Source of the DNA: Polyodon spathula
Taxonomy: Eukaryota; Chordata; Actinopteri; Acipenseriformes; Polyodontidae
DNA length: 64,000 nt
Assembly: GCF_017654505.1 (NCBI RefSeq)
Contig: NC_054538.1
Location: forward strand, 23,415,783 to 23,479,782
Reading direction: 5' to 3'
The translations under genes and the position numbers were made by a program. Positions 11,531 to 23,649 of the stretch are shown here, in pieces. The notes beneath the pieces are model-generated. The model saw only the letters and a list, made by a program, of their open reading frames with translations. It was not told the origin of the DNA and did no database searches. Numbering within the stretch: position 1 is the first letter of the stretch; each line of letters starts with the position of its first letter.

Positions 11531-12248
11531 TTTGGACAGTAACCTTTCCCTTTTTTTTTAGAGAACTACCAACAGGAGGGAACTGCCTGTGTGGTTTTTA
11601 TTTTTTGTGGATTTCCCTGTCTTTTTTTGTTGTTTTTAAACTTGTTGCTGTGTGGTTTTTAGTATTCTATTTTCACCCTGTTTAGAAACAATAAATTGTT
11701 TTTACCTATCCCAGTATCCAGTGTGTATATATTGGAAACCAGGGATAAAAAGAACCTGCATAGGGTAAATTATTATCTACTGGTTCATCTAAGTCCTTGT
11801 CCTTGCCGAACCCAAGGTGGTGTAATCGTTACAAATTCTAAAAGCAGGTTTACTATGGTTACCCCTGGTCATCCCACCCGTGATATTATCCCAATTTGAA
11901 TTCAGTTTAACAACACATTTTAAAGATGTTGCTGATACCAATGAGCTTGCTTACTTATGAACATAAACATTGGCTTGGTTTACATGCATTTGAAAATTGA
12001 CTCTACAGCCATGACTGTGTGACTTTGTTATGCAAATACATCGTGAAACCGCAAAAGGACGTCTTTTTGCCAGCACGACTTTAAGGGCAGGCTCAATCGT
12101 TTTCTTATGATAAAAATAGCTATAAAAACCCATGTAAACAGGAATCGTGCTTGTGGCTTACAAGGTTTCAGCAGTCAAGATCCTGTTTTTCTGACTTAAT
12201 ATCACATAATCTACTTCAACACAAGAACCGCCACGGTTATACTTATAC

Positions 12249-13282
12249 CAGGGGTGGCGTCACGTTTGGGTCTGAGGGGTCTGGGCCCATCCATTTTGCT
12301 CATGGGCCCACTGTAAGACTAATCTGCTGCGGCGAGTCTAGCCCTCGTTTAAAAAATATATCCGTCCCACCCACCCCAGTATCGTTGTCATGATTACGAA
12401 AAAAAGATTGGTGATTGGACAGCTGAGATATGAGATCTTGCGTCTTCGATAGTATAGTACTGAAATTAAGCGCCTCGGCAGCAAACATACAGGAACTTTT
12501 CTTTCATTGCAAGGCATGCAAGCAACCAGCTTGTGCAGCTGCTGTTTAGTTATTTATACTGTATAAATGGATAATTGCATGTAAAAAATAATGTGATATC
12601 TTGTAACAGTTGTAAGTTGCCCTGGATAGGGTGTCTAATAAGAAATATAATAATACAGAATGTTTAGCCAACTTTGCAGTAAACAGGAGCTATATTTGTG
12701 TCTTACATATTAGCTATGTCCCAGCACATTTTGTAAAAAGAAAACTAACCGACGATCAACAAATGCGCCAGTAATGTAAGTACCTACATTTAATTTCATC
12801 AATTTGAATTCAGTTGACTGATGCAGCTGAGATGTACTGTATGTTATGCTCAACTCATGCCTCTATTCCTGTTTTGTTTTTATTCCCATATAACCGACAC
12901 TTTTCTAAAGCTCAAAGGGAAGTATTGATATTCACTTTTAGTTACTGTATGAGAGCTTTTTAAATTTAAGCTCACTTTGGAAAGTCGAATATACATATGA
13001 GAGCCTTTGTCAGCTTTTGTCATTTTTTTATGTGTGGTAGGGACTTGTAGCTCGCTAACATTATTGAATTTGTGCTGCTATGCCTGTTGGTGGTAAATCG
13101 GATGTCCGACTGCCAAAATGTTGACAGTCTGTGAATATGGTGCTATTTCTGACAGTATAGACTGAGTGTCCTCAGTACGCATATTGGTATTTACATCATT
13201 ACGTTTACACCATTAAGTCATAAACGGCCCGTCCATGAAAATTTGGGGCCCAGCCAGGAATTAAATCCTTCTACTGCCACCG
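12249..13282. mobile_element. hAT-type non-autonomous element, 1034 bp
   Basis: The left end CAGGGGTGGCGTCAC matches the classic hAT terminus. The right end, read inward, is CGGTGGCAGTAG. The flanking octamers are ACTTATAC (12241-12248) and ACTCATAC (13283-13290), an 8-bp target duplication with one mismatch, as expected of hAT. Inside both ends is a GGGCCCA-type subterminal sequence. No transposase frame is present. Confidence 0.65.
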
Positions 13283-13581
13283 ACTCATACCTACAACCCT
13301 GGTGCATTTTAAACACCCTCAATATTGAAAAGAAAGATAAACTATCGGATACAACTCAAACGTTTTATTCAAGCACGTCATATCAAACATTTGCACAGCC
13401 CTAATACCATATTTAAATGAACAATTAAACATATTGGGTTTATTTTCTAACTTATCACATATAAAACATTACTTAAAAAAATTAAAAATTGTAATAAAGT
13501 AAACATTTTAAAAGAAACTAGTGTGTAAACAGGTATATGCACATACAAAACTGTAAAAACGAAAGTAACATATGATTTTTC

Positions 13582-13807
13582 TTGTGTGTGTGTGTGTGTG
13601 TGTGTGTTTCACTCGCGTCTCTTTATGAAATCTGTCCTATCTTGTACAAAATGAAGGAATTGATGGCTGCCAGGTCCAGCAGAGATAACAACAGGTGCTT
13701 TTATATATATACAAACTGATACGGTAGGTTATATTCAAAATAAAAACATGTATTGTAAAAAGTGGTTAAGTGTTAATTAAATGTAACTTTTAGATGTTCC
13801 ACAAACA

Positions 13808-13852
<45 letters not shown>

Positions 13853-13949
13853 TCAAGTAGTAAAACTTGTTCCACAAACACACACACACATTCTAAGTAT
13901 TAAAACTTGTAGAAATTATAATTTATATAATTTTGTGTGTGTGTGTGTT
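13582..13949. repeat. Three CA/TG microsatellites
   Basis: Tracts lie at about 13582-13608 (TG), 13803-13851 (CA, with one interruption) and 13934-13949 (TG), plus a short CA tract inside the sequence that separates them. Another CA run lies near 14091-14105. Confidence 0.9.
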
Positions 13950-16620
13950 CTTATCTACCTAACCCCCACTTGGCAAAGCCTTTAAATCAACTTAAAATGA
14001 TGCCTAGACACACCCCCCCCCCAGGGACCCCAAGTGTGTAACATTTTTTCTCAGTGCTGCCCCTGTAGGCTGGTGGTGGTAGTACAGTAACACACACACA
14101 CACACATGTGGTTCACACGCTGAAGGATATGCTGCATAATTTATGAAGACGGTAGGACTTTTTTGTTTTTGTTTTTCATGTTCTCTAAATGTGATAGGAA
14201 AAAGTGATTCAAACAGAGGGACTACTTGTTATCATTATATTTCACATGGTGTCACTAAGCCAGAAGAGCTCTGAGAGTGAAACCTGTCAGCTGCCATTGA
14301 TTTAGCTGGGGAACCATGCCAATAAAGGACATTACATCCACATCAATCCTGCATCTGACAGCGACCAGGGGAAATAGAGAGGCATGTTGCAGTTGATAAA
14401 TATTTTAAAACTGCCTTACCCAAGGGTTCCAAAAGTTGCTGCGTGACAACATCAAGGACAAGGAAGATGCACTGCATTGCTAATGTGAAAAAATAACTTT
14501 TAAACAGAATCATGTTTGAAAATCAGCAAAAATAAAACAAAAAGACAAATGAAAGGGAATATAGAGCAACTGTAATAAACAATGCATTACACAGGAGTCC
14601 TAACTCTATCTCAGATGCCTATAATTGAATGATAAAGAAATGTCTTATGGACATGCACAGCAAATCTATTATTACAGTTAAGCTTGATTGCATTAATTTA
14701 TTTCAGGACAATTATTAGATTATTGTATGAGATAAGGTGGGTTTGTGAGTAATATCAAAAAGGATAATGACCTAATCTAAATATATTGAAATATCTTCTG
14801 ATACACATGGTTTCATACGCAAGATTGCAAGCCTGTTATTAAAATCTTACCAGGTAAGAAAAGTACAGAAAGGTGAAATTGAGTATCACCAAGTGATGAA
14901 GTCGTGGCTTGGCATAATATTATATTAATCTGTAAGTGGCATCAGAAAAAAAAAAAATTATATGCTGTGCTCTTTAGAGCTGACATGACTGATGTTCTAA
15001 AGGGTGCTTTTAAAAAAAAGAAGCTGACAGGCAACAAATGTAGTTAATTGTCATGGAAGCTACAATCGTTTAAAACCTTTAAAGCCATTTTAAAGGTTAA
15101 GGGAAATGAGATACATCAGCATGTTCCCAAATAATTCTGACCTTTGTATCTTTTTGCTTGTCCCAAAACCAACTTCCCTTTCCAACATGCAAAAATACTA
15201 TAGATATGGCCTTAAGTAATTTATTGAGATTAATCTGTTTTTGATAGTTATGAGATGATAAATGTTAATTGGAGGCTTTTACCCTGGGGAGTTGGACCTG
15301 AACCAAAGGGGAAAATATAATTCAAAAGGCAATTCCTTTACTGTCTGAATTGTAAATTGTGTTGCAGTAGAGATAGAGTACATTACATACTCCCAGTATA
15401 TTTTACTTTACACCTAAACCATAAGCTTAATCTGTAATAACAATGCTGAGCCTTCAGGTTTAGAATGAACTAAAATATTTACTAGAATACACCGCCTCAT
15501 TCAGTTTGCCAAACAGATCAATGAAAATATTCCCCATTTAGTATTCTTGTACGTTGATAAAAAAAAAAAAAAAAATCATAATGATATTCACCCTCTGGCT
15601 TATAAAACATGAACTGCCTTAATAATATGGAATTGAACTTGGCTTTGAGCTAATTATACCTTAAAATTAAAGGTTTGACCTTGTGCCCATATTCTCAATG
15701 TGAACTGCTTGCTGTTATAATGTAAGGGTTGTACTGCATTCAATTGCAACAATGTTTGTTACAATTATTACATGTTTTTAAATGAAAAGAGATACAACAA
15801 ATGACTAGAACTGTATTGTTATTATTTTAGATGAAATACAAATGAAAAAAAATGAAAATCTGGTTGCAATTGCAGGCTGTGGTGAGATATTTACTTGATA
15901 TATGTTGTCTGTATTTCAGAGAAATCAATAAAAACATATTTAATTCTGGGTCATAATGATGAAATTAATCTTTAAGAGAAATGAAGGGTTTCAGTGACAT
16001 TCAATCATTGTTTGATTAGCTATCCTAGTACAAATAATTGCTGCTATTAACGAACACATCAGATTACATTGGGCATTTGAGATACCAGTTAACGTCTTAC
16101 TAAACCCAAGGCCTAGGCTAACGATCATTAACGTAAATAAAAACAGAAAAAAATTCTTCAAGATTTATAGTATTTTATTGCCTCTAAAAAAATATAATCC
16201 CACTTTTACAGTATATACAATGTCCGTGACAATGAATGTGTTGCTCGGTTGACTTTTGCTGTACAAATTACAAATGTTTCAAAAGTGAAGACACTATCTG
16301 CAATTTTTTATATTGATTTCCATCTGCAATGTATCTAAAGACATAGACCACAATGTGAATACATTCATTCTGAAACAGAGATTAGAGTCATTAAATCTTC
16401 ATTCAACATTCATGAACTTTTTAAATGTACCTCTAAAGGAACAGTCTACTTTATCTGAAAGAAATGCAACAAATTGTATATTGGGGAAATTAAAAAATCC
16501 TATACACCCCACTCGTCTGGCAAAAGATCTTTGTTAAAGTTGCTAGAGCGTCAGTGTAATTGTGGTGACGTGTAGGGTCATCGGGAGTGAAGTCGTTACT
16601 ACTAGTGTGACGACTTCTGT
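13950..16620. other. Gene-free stretch, 2.7 kb
   Basis: AT-rich sequence with scattered A-runs (for example near 14945 and 15560). No open frame with recognisable content and no terminal repeats could be made out. Confidence 0.5.
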
Positions 16621-16649
16621 AGTGTCAGACACACTAGTTAGTCACGATA

Positions 16650-16730
16650 GATATAGTCTATATATATATTAGATATCATATATATGATATATCTATATTC
16701 TATATATATATATATATGATATATAAAATG
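16650..16730. repeat. AT-rich nested palindromes
   Basis: Repeated TATA/GATATA motifs form inverted repeats, the clearest around 16670-16695 (TAGATATC...GATATATCTA). It may extrude as a hairpin; no gene-related role is visible. Confidence 0.6.
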
Positions 16731-16805
16731 CTTTTTTACGAAAAAACCCGACTTTACATTGTAACATTAGTAATGGAGACTCTTACATGGAATAATTATT
16801 TATAT

Positions 16806-16806
16806 A

Positions 16807-16856
<50 letters not shown>

Positions 16857-16870
16857 TATTATTACTATTA
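16806..16870. repeat. (TTA)n microsatellite
   Basis: About 16 TTA units followed by imperfect TTA/CTA units. Confidence 0.95.
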
Positions 16871-17089
16871 TTTATTTTCGGCTTGTTTTGAAAAAAATTC
16901 GAGAGTTTCAACTTAAACAAATCAATCCATGCAGTGTAAGTCAATGCATCGACCAGAGGACCCACTATCCTGACTGTAAAAGGATTGGTTATTTTTACGT
17001 ATTTTCAACCTTTACCAAGAAATAACCGACTAGAGAAGTCTGGTCGTTTTTACTACATCCTCCCTCCTCCCTCGTACATCCATGACAGA

Positions 17090-17182
17090 GGGGGGGGGGG
17101 GGGGGGGGGGGGGGGGGAGTTTTAGAGGTGGGAGGGAGGAGGGAGTTTCACAGGAGGAAGGAGGGAGTTTCAGAGGAGGGAG
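17090..17182 (+). repeat. 28-nt G homopolymer followed by a G-rich purine tract
   Basis: An unbroken run of G at 17090-17117 is followed by GGGAGGGAGGAGGGAG-type repeats to about 17182. C-rich pyrimidine blocks (CCTCCCTCCTCCC) lie just upstream at 17059-17072. The strand has strong G-quadruplex potential, and the exact run length may be a sequencing estimate. Confidence 0.85.
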
Positions 17183-17932
17183 CACATAATGACTCTTTTT
17201 AGCCTGATGTACGAAGATGTCTTAATATGAACACTGTCAGAAATGGTCAGAACAGCCTATTCTGTCAAGAAAATATTATTGGATTAAAATATGTTAACCA
17301 TTTCCCTACATAACACATGATAATACTGATCCGAACAAAAGCCAAAATCGAGTTCCATACCTTGAAAATAGACAGGGAGAGACAAAGTACAGGTCAGAGC
17401 AGCGTAGTTGCCAGCACAAACACTGCACAGTTTGTAAATGTCCTGGGATTTCATTGCAGTTTCACAGGGGGCATTCAGATTGCGAGTTTCCAGATTGCTC
17501 TCACTTGGCAATCATCTCCAATCAAACTATTGGTCATTAATGTCTTAGGCATTTGTATCAATGTTCCACACGTGAAAAATGAAAAAACAAAAATTGTGCT
17601 CAATTCTAAAATATTACAAAAATCAAACAAAGTGAAACACAACATCTAATAAAATACATAAATAACGATGTGGCTCAATCAAAACAAACTATTTAGTGAA
17701 AAAAAGAAGAAAGCAAAATAATCAATTTGTTTGTGCATTATTTAGGTAACGGTAGAGCACTTACTGTATATAAGGTATCAACAACTTTACTGAAACTAAT
17801 GCTACAATTAATATCTGTGTTTTTACCTTTCACCTTGTGTTTTATCGTAGCACCAGAACTTTGCTCTCGTGGTTTAACAAATCACATGAACCCCTTAATG
17901 AAATTACAACTTGTACATTATGTACAGTTGGT

Positions 17933-18070
<138 letters not shown>

Positions 18071-18087
18071 CTTATGAAAAAAAAAAA

Positions 18088-19880
18088 ACTGCAAATTTAG
18101 CAATTTATACCCAAATGAACACAGGAATGTTTGATAAGCCTTATGGATAAAGGTTTGTTTTCTCTGTTACAAATAGTCATGAAGGCCTTAGAAGTCAATA
18201 GCTTTCTTTCTAATGAAGATGCTCTACATACACAAAGAATTCGAAATATAGTCTATTGGAGACTATATTTCTATGACATGATGGCTCGTGTGGTGGCATC
18301 AGGCCAGGAAATAAACAGACAACAGTTTTTGTGAGTGAAATACGCTGGTGCACAGATTTAATAGTAAATAAACGGTTTAAACAAACAAACTAAATAGTTT
18401 TGAAAAGCAAAACAGCACGATGGCCAAAACAAACAAACAGATACAAAACAAATACCGTGCTGTTTCCACTCCAACACGCGTAGCAAGTGTTATGATTTTA
18501 ATTATTTTTTTCTCCTTCTCTCTCCTTTTCTTTCTCCCAGAACACCCAATCTGTCTGCATGAAACAATTACTCTTTTATGCAGCTATGCTGAGACTCGAT
18601 TGCTAATCAACCATTCAATTGAATCGGCATAGTCAGCACATTAACTAATTGTGCACACCCTGTGCCCCTGTACAAATACCCACTTTTCTCATAATAATTA
18701 CGTATTATCGTAATTTGCTAATATTGCTGTTTTCTTCAAAAGGTCTTGAGCAAATGTGAAATCTACTTCAAAAATGTGTTTAACATGGCGAAAACCAGGA
18801 CAAACCAGCAACATTTCTTATGCCTCCATTGACTTTCATTTAATTGGTTAAAATATTAGTGCGTGCTCCTATTGGCTAGAAAGGTTGCAGAGTTTTCGGC
18901 ACAGTGTGAGATTGACAGGTGGAAGTTTGTCTGTTTGTTGGAAAGTTTGTAAGGAAGTTCAACTGGTTGATTGGAAAATTGAAGGTCAAGCACCAAGCAA
19001 CCGCTTCGAGCTAAAGTCCATAAAGCCTTTCAAATTAATGAATTGACAAATTAATTAATGAATTATTAGATGAATTAACAAATACATTTATGAATTACTG
19101 TATGAACTGATGAATTTATGGACGAATTACTGGACAAATTGACCAATTCATGAATTGACAAACAAATTGACAAATTAATGGCTGAATAGTTTTGGCACAA
19201 ATGGCGCTCCATAGAAAGATGCTGTGTCTGTGACTCCAGTCGAGCCGACAGTCTGTGAATGGCCCTCGGCAGTTGTAGGTAACTAACAGGTTTGGTTGCT
19301 TTCGTCAATGCAGAGTATTGATTGGCTGGTTTTGGTGAATAATAAATTAATTTGGACCAATTTTGTCTTTCTTTAGTATTTACTGTCCAATAGATGTGAA
19401 TTACACTTAAAAATATTTTTAAAAAATCAAAAAGAAAGCCAGAACATGCACGGATTTATTTTAAATTTGATTCACAGTTAGTGCTGAGATGTTCCAGCAG
19501 GCATTTACCATCTTTTAGTGCCCGCTAGAGCTGGAAACTGATTGGCTAACGGTACTGAATCGTTTTCTAATTCTATGGAATGACCAAGGCTCATGTGCTA
19601 AGAAATATCTTTCTTCAAGCCTTTAGCTGATGATTGATACTTTATTCTAAATTCAATAAAGGGATCTATTGAAAAGAATAGGACATTTTTTCAGCTACTT
19701 CAGAATGGAAGGTGACCTTTCAGCTAGCTGCTCCAGTTTTTTAAAAGCAGAACAAGTTTATTGATGTCTTCAATAAAATATATGACGTTTAATGAAAGAG
19801 ACTACTTGTAAAAAAAAAGAAAAAAAAGAAAAGAAAATATTATGCCAAATGCTGAAAGAGTATTGCTAGACTAGAACATT
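18088..19880. repeat. Interspersed repeat copy A, with extra internal 1.3 kb
   Basis: The outer parts (about 18088-18265 and 19565-19880) are clearly homologous, in the same order and orientation, to 23655-23850 and 23920-24220 (copy B). Shared landmarks are GGAATGTTTGA, AAGCCTTATGGATAAA, TTCAATAAAGGGATCTATTG and AAGGTGACCTTTCAGCTAGC. Between them copy A carries about 1.3 kb that copy B lacks. That includes a run of degenerate AATTAATGAATTGACA-type units near 19035-19190 and an LTR-like stretch near 18460-18680. No protein is recognisable. The unit could be an old transposon or a local duplication. Confidence 0.65.
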
Positions 19881-19956
19881 GTTTTCTGTTCTAGATCTAG
19901 AACTAGCAAGCACAATAATAGTTTGTTATTGAGTATGGCGTTAAGAGTACTGTACA

Positions 19957-20110
19957 GCTATGGCCAAACGTTTTGCATTACCCTCCAGAATTAATACATT
20001 TTGATTCATAAATTCGAAATGAAACCTGCTTGATAATGGTACTTTAATATATTGAATGACATACCTCTTTGTAGATTTCCATATACATAGCGATATTTAA
20101 ACAAAATATA
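19957..20110. mobile_element. Tc1/mariner end fragment
   Basis: TACAGCTATGGCCAAACGTT followed by TTGCATTACCCTCCAGAA resembles a Tc1-like terminal repeat ('ggccaaaagttttgcatcacc'). The matching opposite end and a transposase were not found, so this is a fragment. Confidence 0.35.
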
Positions 20111-20173
20111 GAAAGTCATATTTGCTTATTTTCTTGACTGATTCATATATTGAATATGTACTGCAGACTCAGT

Positions 20174-20305
20174 CATAGTGGAAAATGCCCCTCAGGAAGA
20201 CTATTGTTACCTCCAGGGTGTAATGCCCAAAGTCTGTGGCTTCGGGCATTACAACAATAATAACAACAAGAGTCTTCCCTCGGCTCAATAATTTTCTACT
20301 ATAGC
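20174..20305. repeat. Snapback inverted repeat, about 130 bp
   Basis: The core is two 13-nt arms with one mismatch, GTAATGCCCAAAG (20220-20232) and CTTCGGGCATTAC (20240-20252), around a 7-nt loop. Outside it, AGGAAGACTATTGTTA pairs with the complement of AACAAGAGTCTTCCCTC, and TAGTGGAAAAT with ATTTTCTACTA, with small bulges. The whole could fold into one long hairpin. It may be a foldback MITE or a non-coding structured repeat. Confidence 0.6.
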
Positions 20306-20309
20306 CCTG

Positions 20310-21610
20310 CTCTCCAGTCCATACTTTTATAACTCTTCTTATAGAGCTAGAGTGGGTGTTTTAATTTTGAATGGCAGGTAAGCAGAGTAAATCGACACCA
20401 CCTGATGGTGAAAAATTAAATGTATCCTATTATAAACACATTAAAAACATTTCACCCAGACCACTCAATAGAGGGTAAATATGTGCCTTATTTAATTAAA
20501 TTTGTGTATAAATTATATTTGTGTTGTTAATTTATTTAGCTTTGTATATAGTTATAATAGACTAAACTTGTAACCTACAACAGCAGGGGATATCTGCTTC
20601 ATTTCAACAAGCTCAACTCAGCATAGTTAATTACGATAGTCTATGGACCATAATGACCACCCTCACCTCCGGAAAAGCACTACAAATCTGTCATAACCCC
20701 AACAACTAATAAGACTTTGGGGTTAGGACTTAAAGCATAAAGCCACATAAACCCCCTAGGAAGCTTGCCAGTGAGCCTCAATGATGCACCGCCTTTCACC
20801 TGTATGCAGCACTAATGAGGGTATAGTGAAGTGATCCTCTGCAGCAAGCCTGAAGCATACTGCATGTGACACTGCACATGTATCCACTGACTTCACTGAG
20901 ACAACCTCTACACAGTCATTTCTATTAGTGGGTCTTACTGGGTTACTTCATCACATTTATCTTTTGTTATCTTCTTCCTATTGCAACGTAGTCATCTATC
21001 ATTTATGTTATGGGACATTGGATTAATATTTAAATACCATCACCTTTACTGGTTTGTGGATCTGAATTAATTTGCTGTGGAACCATTGGTAGTTACATTC
21101 AGTAGCCGACATGATCTTTGCCCTTTAAAATGTTTAGTGAATGTATCTTAGGTTTTGTATTTTGTTGTTAGATCACACAATTACAGGATGATTCTTCCTC
21201 CTGTTCTTCAGAGGTCAGGGTGTCAATAGCTCAGAGTCTGCTAAGCCTTCTGGTTTATTAGACACCCACATGAAATTGCTATGTAGAAAATAATATACGT
21301 GGAAGAGGAAGGAAAATTTACTAAAGCCACCTAGTCACCAGTTCTATGCAGGTTGTGCTGAGAAGTAATCAGTCTGCTAGGCTTTCATTTGAAAACCATT
21401 ATCATCCTAGAAAGTCAAATGTCTGTCATAGCCTTATCATTCACATTATTTTGCTTTAGATGTTTCATCAGAGATACAATATGGTGTAATACAGAAGAAA
21501 GACTCAATTATGTCTTCAAATTGTAGGCATTACTACAGATTTTAGATGCTTACATTAAATCCGCAATTGTTTTAACGTAGGTTATCTCAGGAAGATAGCA
21601 CACATAATAT
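20310..21610. other. Gene-free stretch, 1.3 kb
   Basis: No open frame with recognisable content, no terminal repeats and no RNA gene were seen on either strand. Confidence 0.45.
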
Positions 21611-21612
21611 GC

Positions 21613-22013
21613 TGTAGCGGGCATGGCCGGACTAACTCGCCATTGCCGCCTGTTGGCGAATCGGGTGCCATGCTTTGAGTCAATCTCTCCTGGAAAAGGG
21701 CTGGCATGCAAATGAAGAACAGAGGATGCTGGGATTAGGAACTGGAGAAAATGTTCATTGTTGTTGTTACTTCACTGGTTTAGTTATCATTCATAATTGC
21801 ACTTATTGTCGTAATTGTTGTGGTGTATAGTTCTGATTGTTGAATCTGTTCTGTGTATGCCCTTGTGTGTGTTGTCCTGGGAGTCGGAGTAGTGAGTAGT
21901 GATTGTGTGATTGAAAGTGTGTGGATGGTGCTAACTGCTATTAGCTACCAATACAAACTGCATTGTACTTGAAAGAGCCTTGGTGTGTGTCTATTACTCC
22001 CGCACTTGCTACA
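21613..22013 (+). mobile_element. Probable solo LTR, 401 bp
   Basis: It starts TGTAGCGGGCATGG and ends CCCGCACTTGCTACA, so TGTAGC/GCTACA and CGGG/CCCG form the inverted TG...CA ends of an LTR. The body is T/G-rich, as LTR R-U5 regions often are. No internal retroelement sequence flanks it, hence a solo LTR left by recombination. I could not find a clean target duplication, and the strand is a guess. Confidence 0.55.
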
Positions 22014-22084
22014 GTACTTAACCTTCTGCTAACCAATCCTATGATTATTTATTTTATCCAATGCCCACTTTACTGTTTTGTACC

Positions 22085-23641
22085 CCATAACCTTACCTAA
22101 ACTCTCCTCCATCATCTCCAAGGCCCACCCTACCTGTTATCCTCCCTTACTTAGTCTCCCTCTTTAACTCCTCTCTCTCTCTGCTGATATCTTTCCTGCC
22201 ATCTTCAAATCAGCTATCATCATCCCTCTGTTAAAAAAAACTCTCTCGACCCTGCCTGCCCTGTTTATTACCACCCATTCTCTCTTCTCACCTATTTCTC
22301 CAAGCTCCTTGAGTACCTAGTCCACTCACACCTATCACATTTTATTTTCACCAATTCCCTCTACCCTCAATTTTAATCTGGCTTCCTTCCCTCCAATTCC
22401 ATGGATGCTGCCTTCCTCACTGTCCAGAATCATCTGGCCAACTTTTGACACAGCCGATCACCCCATTCTCCTTTGCACTCTCTCTAACCTCTGTATCTGG
22501 CATGCCCCTTGGCTGGCTCCAGTCATACCTATCTTCACACACCTCTGTTGTTTCTTTCAACAGCCCCCCCCCCCCCCCCCCCCCCCCTTACTGTAGGTGT
22601 CCCCCAGGTCCATGTACACCTCACCCCTTGAAGATCTTATTTTCTCATTTGACTTCCCCATCATTTCTTTGCTGATGACACCTACATTTTCTTTTTGTGT
22701 CCTTCCTTTACCCCTGACCTTGCCACCTGGATCAACTTGTTTCGTTGCTATCCAATCTTAGATGACGTGCCGCTATCTCCTCATCAATCCATCAAAAACT
22801 GAAATCCTTTTCTTGCCCTCACCCTTTTTTCCCCCCACCCTGCCCCACCATATCATTCCCTACCTTGTCTCTCATTTCATCCCTTTCTGCTTGTAACCTC
22901 ACGTCATCTTCGACTCTACCCTCTCCTTTTCTGACCATATATTGGCCATAACACGCACCTGCCATTTCCACCTATTCAACAGCCGCAAAATATGCCCCTC
23001 CATTTCATTTTCTGTTACTAAACTTCTGGTCCACTCTCTCATCTTCACCCACCTAGACTACTATAATTCCCTCCTCATTGGCCTCCCCACTCTTTTACAC
23101 CATTACAACAAATTTAAAATGCCTCTGCCCATATCATATTCAACCTCCTCCTCTCCTTCCATACCTCCCCTCTCCTCCTCCAGCTATATTGGCTCCCTGT
23201 CTATTATTGTTGCCTGTTCAAATTCCTAATTCTTGTGTGCAAATCTCTCCATGTTCTTGCCACACCTTATCTGGCTGCACTGATTACCTACTATGTTCCC
23301 TCACGTTCCTTACACTCCCAGTTCCTATTGCCCCTCGCCCTGTGCCCATTCCAGTTTATGTTCCTTTTCCCTGCTTGCTCTGCTTCATCGGAATAAGCTC
23401 CCACTTGACATAAGTCACCCAAACTACACAGTTTCCGCTCCTCCCTAAAAACTCATCTGTTCTCCCTAACCCATTCTATCCTGGTCCCTGACTTCATATT
23501 ATTACCCTGCTTGCACCGACCCTGACCTAGCAACTCTCCTAAAGCTCCACCCTGCACCCACTTTTCTTGATTTTTTAATTTTGTTATAATTTTATAAAGT
23601 GTCTTGGCTAAAGGTGCGGTATAAATGGTATAAATAAATAA
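22085..23641 (+). mobile_element. L2-type LINE, 3' half with decayed reverse transcriptase
   Basis: Frames on the + strand, broken by many indels, give reverse transcriptase blocks in order. LLEYLVHSHLSHFIFTNSLY corresponds to the 'KLLE..v...L..fl..n.l' region. It is followed by the FDTADHPILL block (consensus aFDTvDH.iLL), a TVGVPQ block, then FADDTYIF at 22668-22688, the catalytic (F/Y)ADD box. The 3' domain gives [20 protein letters not shown], very typical of L2/CR1 LINEs. The element ends in AAGTGTCTTGGCTAAAGGTG followed by ATAAATAAATAAA, the usual L2 3' hairpin and short tail. The 5' half is missing, as is common for LINE insertions. Confidence 0.85.
22564..22587. repeat. 24-nt C homopolymer inside the L2 LINE
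   Basis: An uninterrupted C run sits just before the GVPQ block of the decayed reverse transcriptase and interrupts it. Confidence 0.9.
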
Positions 23642-23649
23642 AATACAAT

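Larger units (their letters stand above)
9904..11833 (+). mobile_element. LTR-like unit with promoter and poly(A) signals, interrupted by a MITE
   Basis: The stretch begins TGTGACTA and ends in GGTGTAATCGTTACA, an imperfect TG...CA terminus pair. It holds a TATA box at 9996-10003, two AATAAA signals (near 10931 and 11690) and long T/G-rich tracts typical of R-U5 regions. The MITE at 10347-10894 sits inside. Whether this is one long LTR or two LTR pieces flanking other sequence is uncertain; no target duplication was seen. The middle, 11150-11540, contains an unidentified minus-strand frame. Confidence 0.3.

Noticed and set aside
22405..23413. Proline- and serine-rich frames as host genes
   Set aside because: They are shifted frames of the decayed L2 LINE reverse transcriptase.
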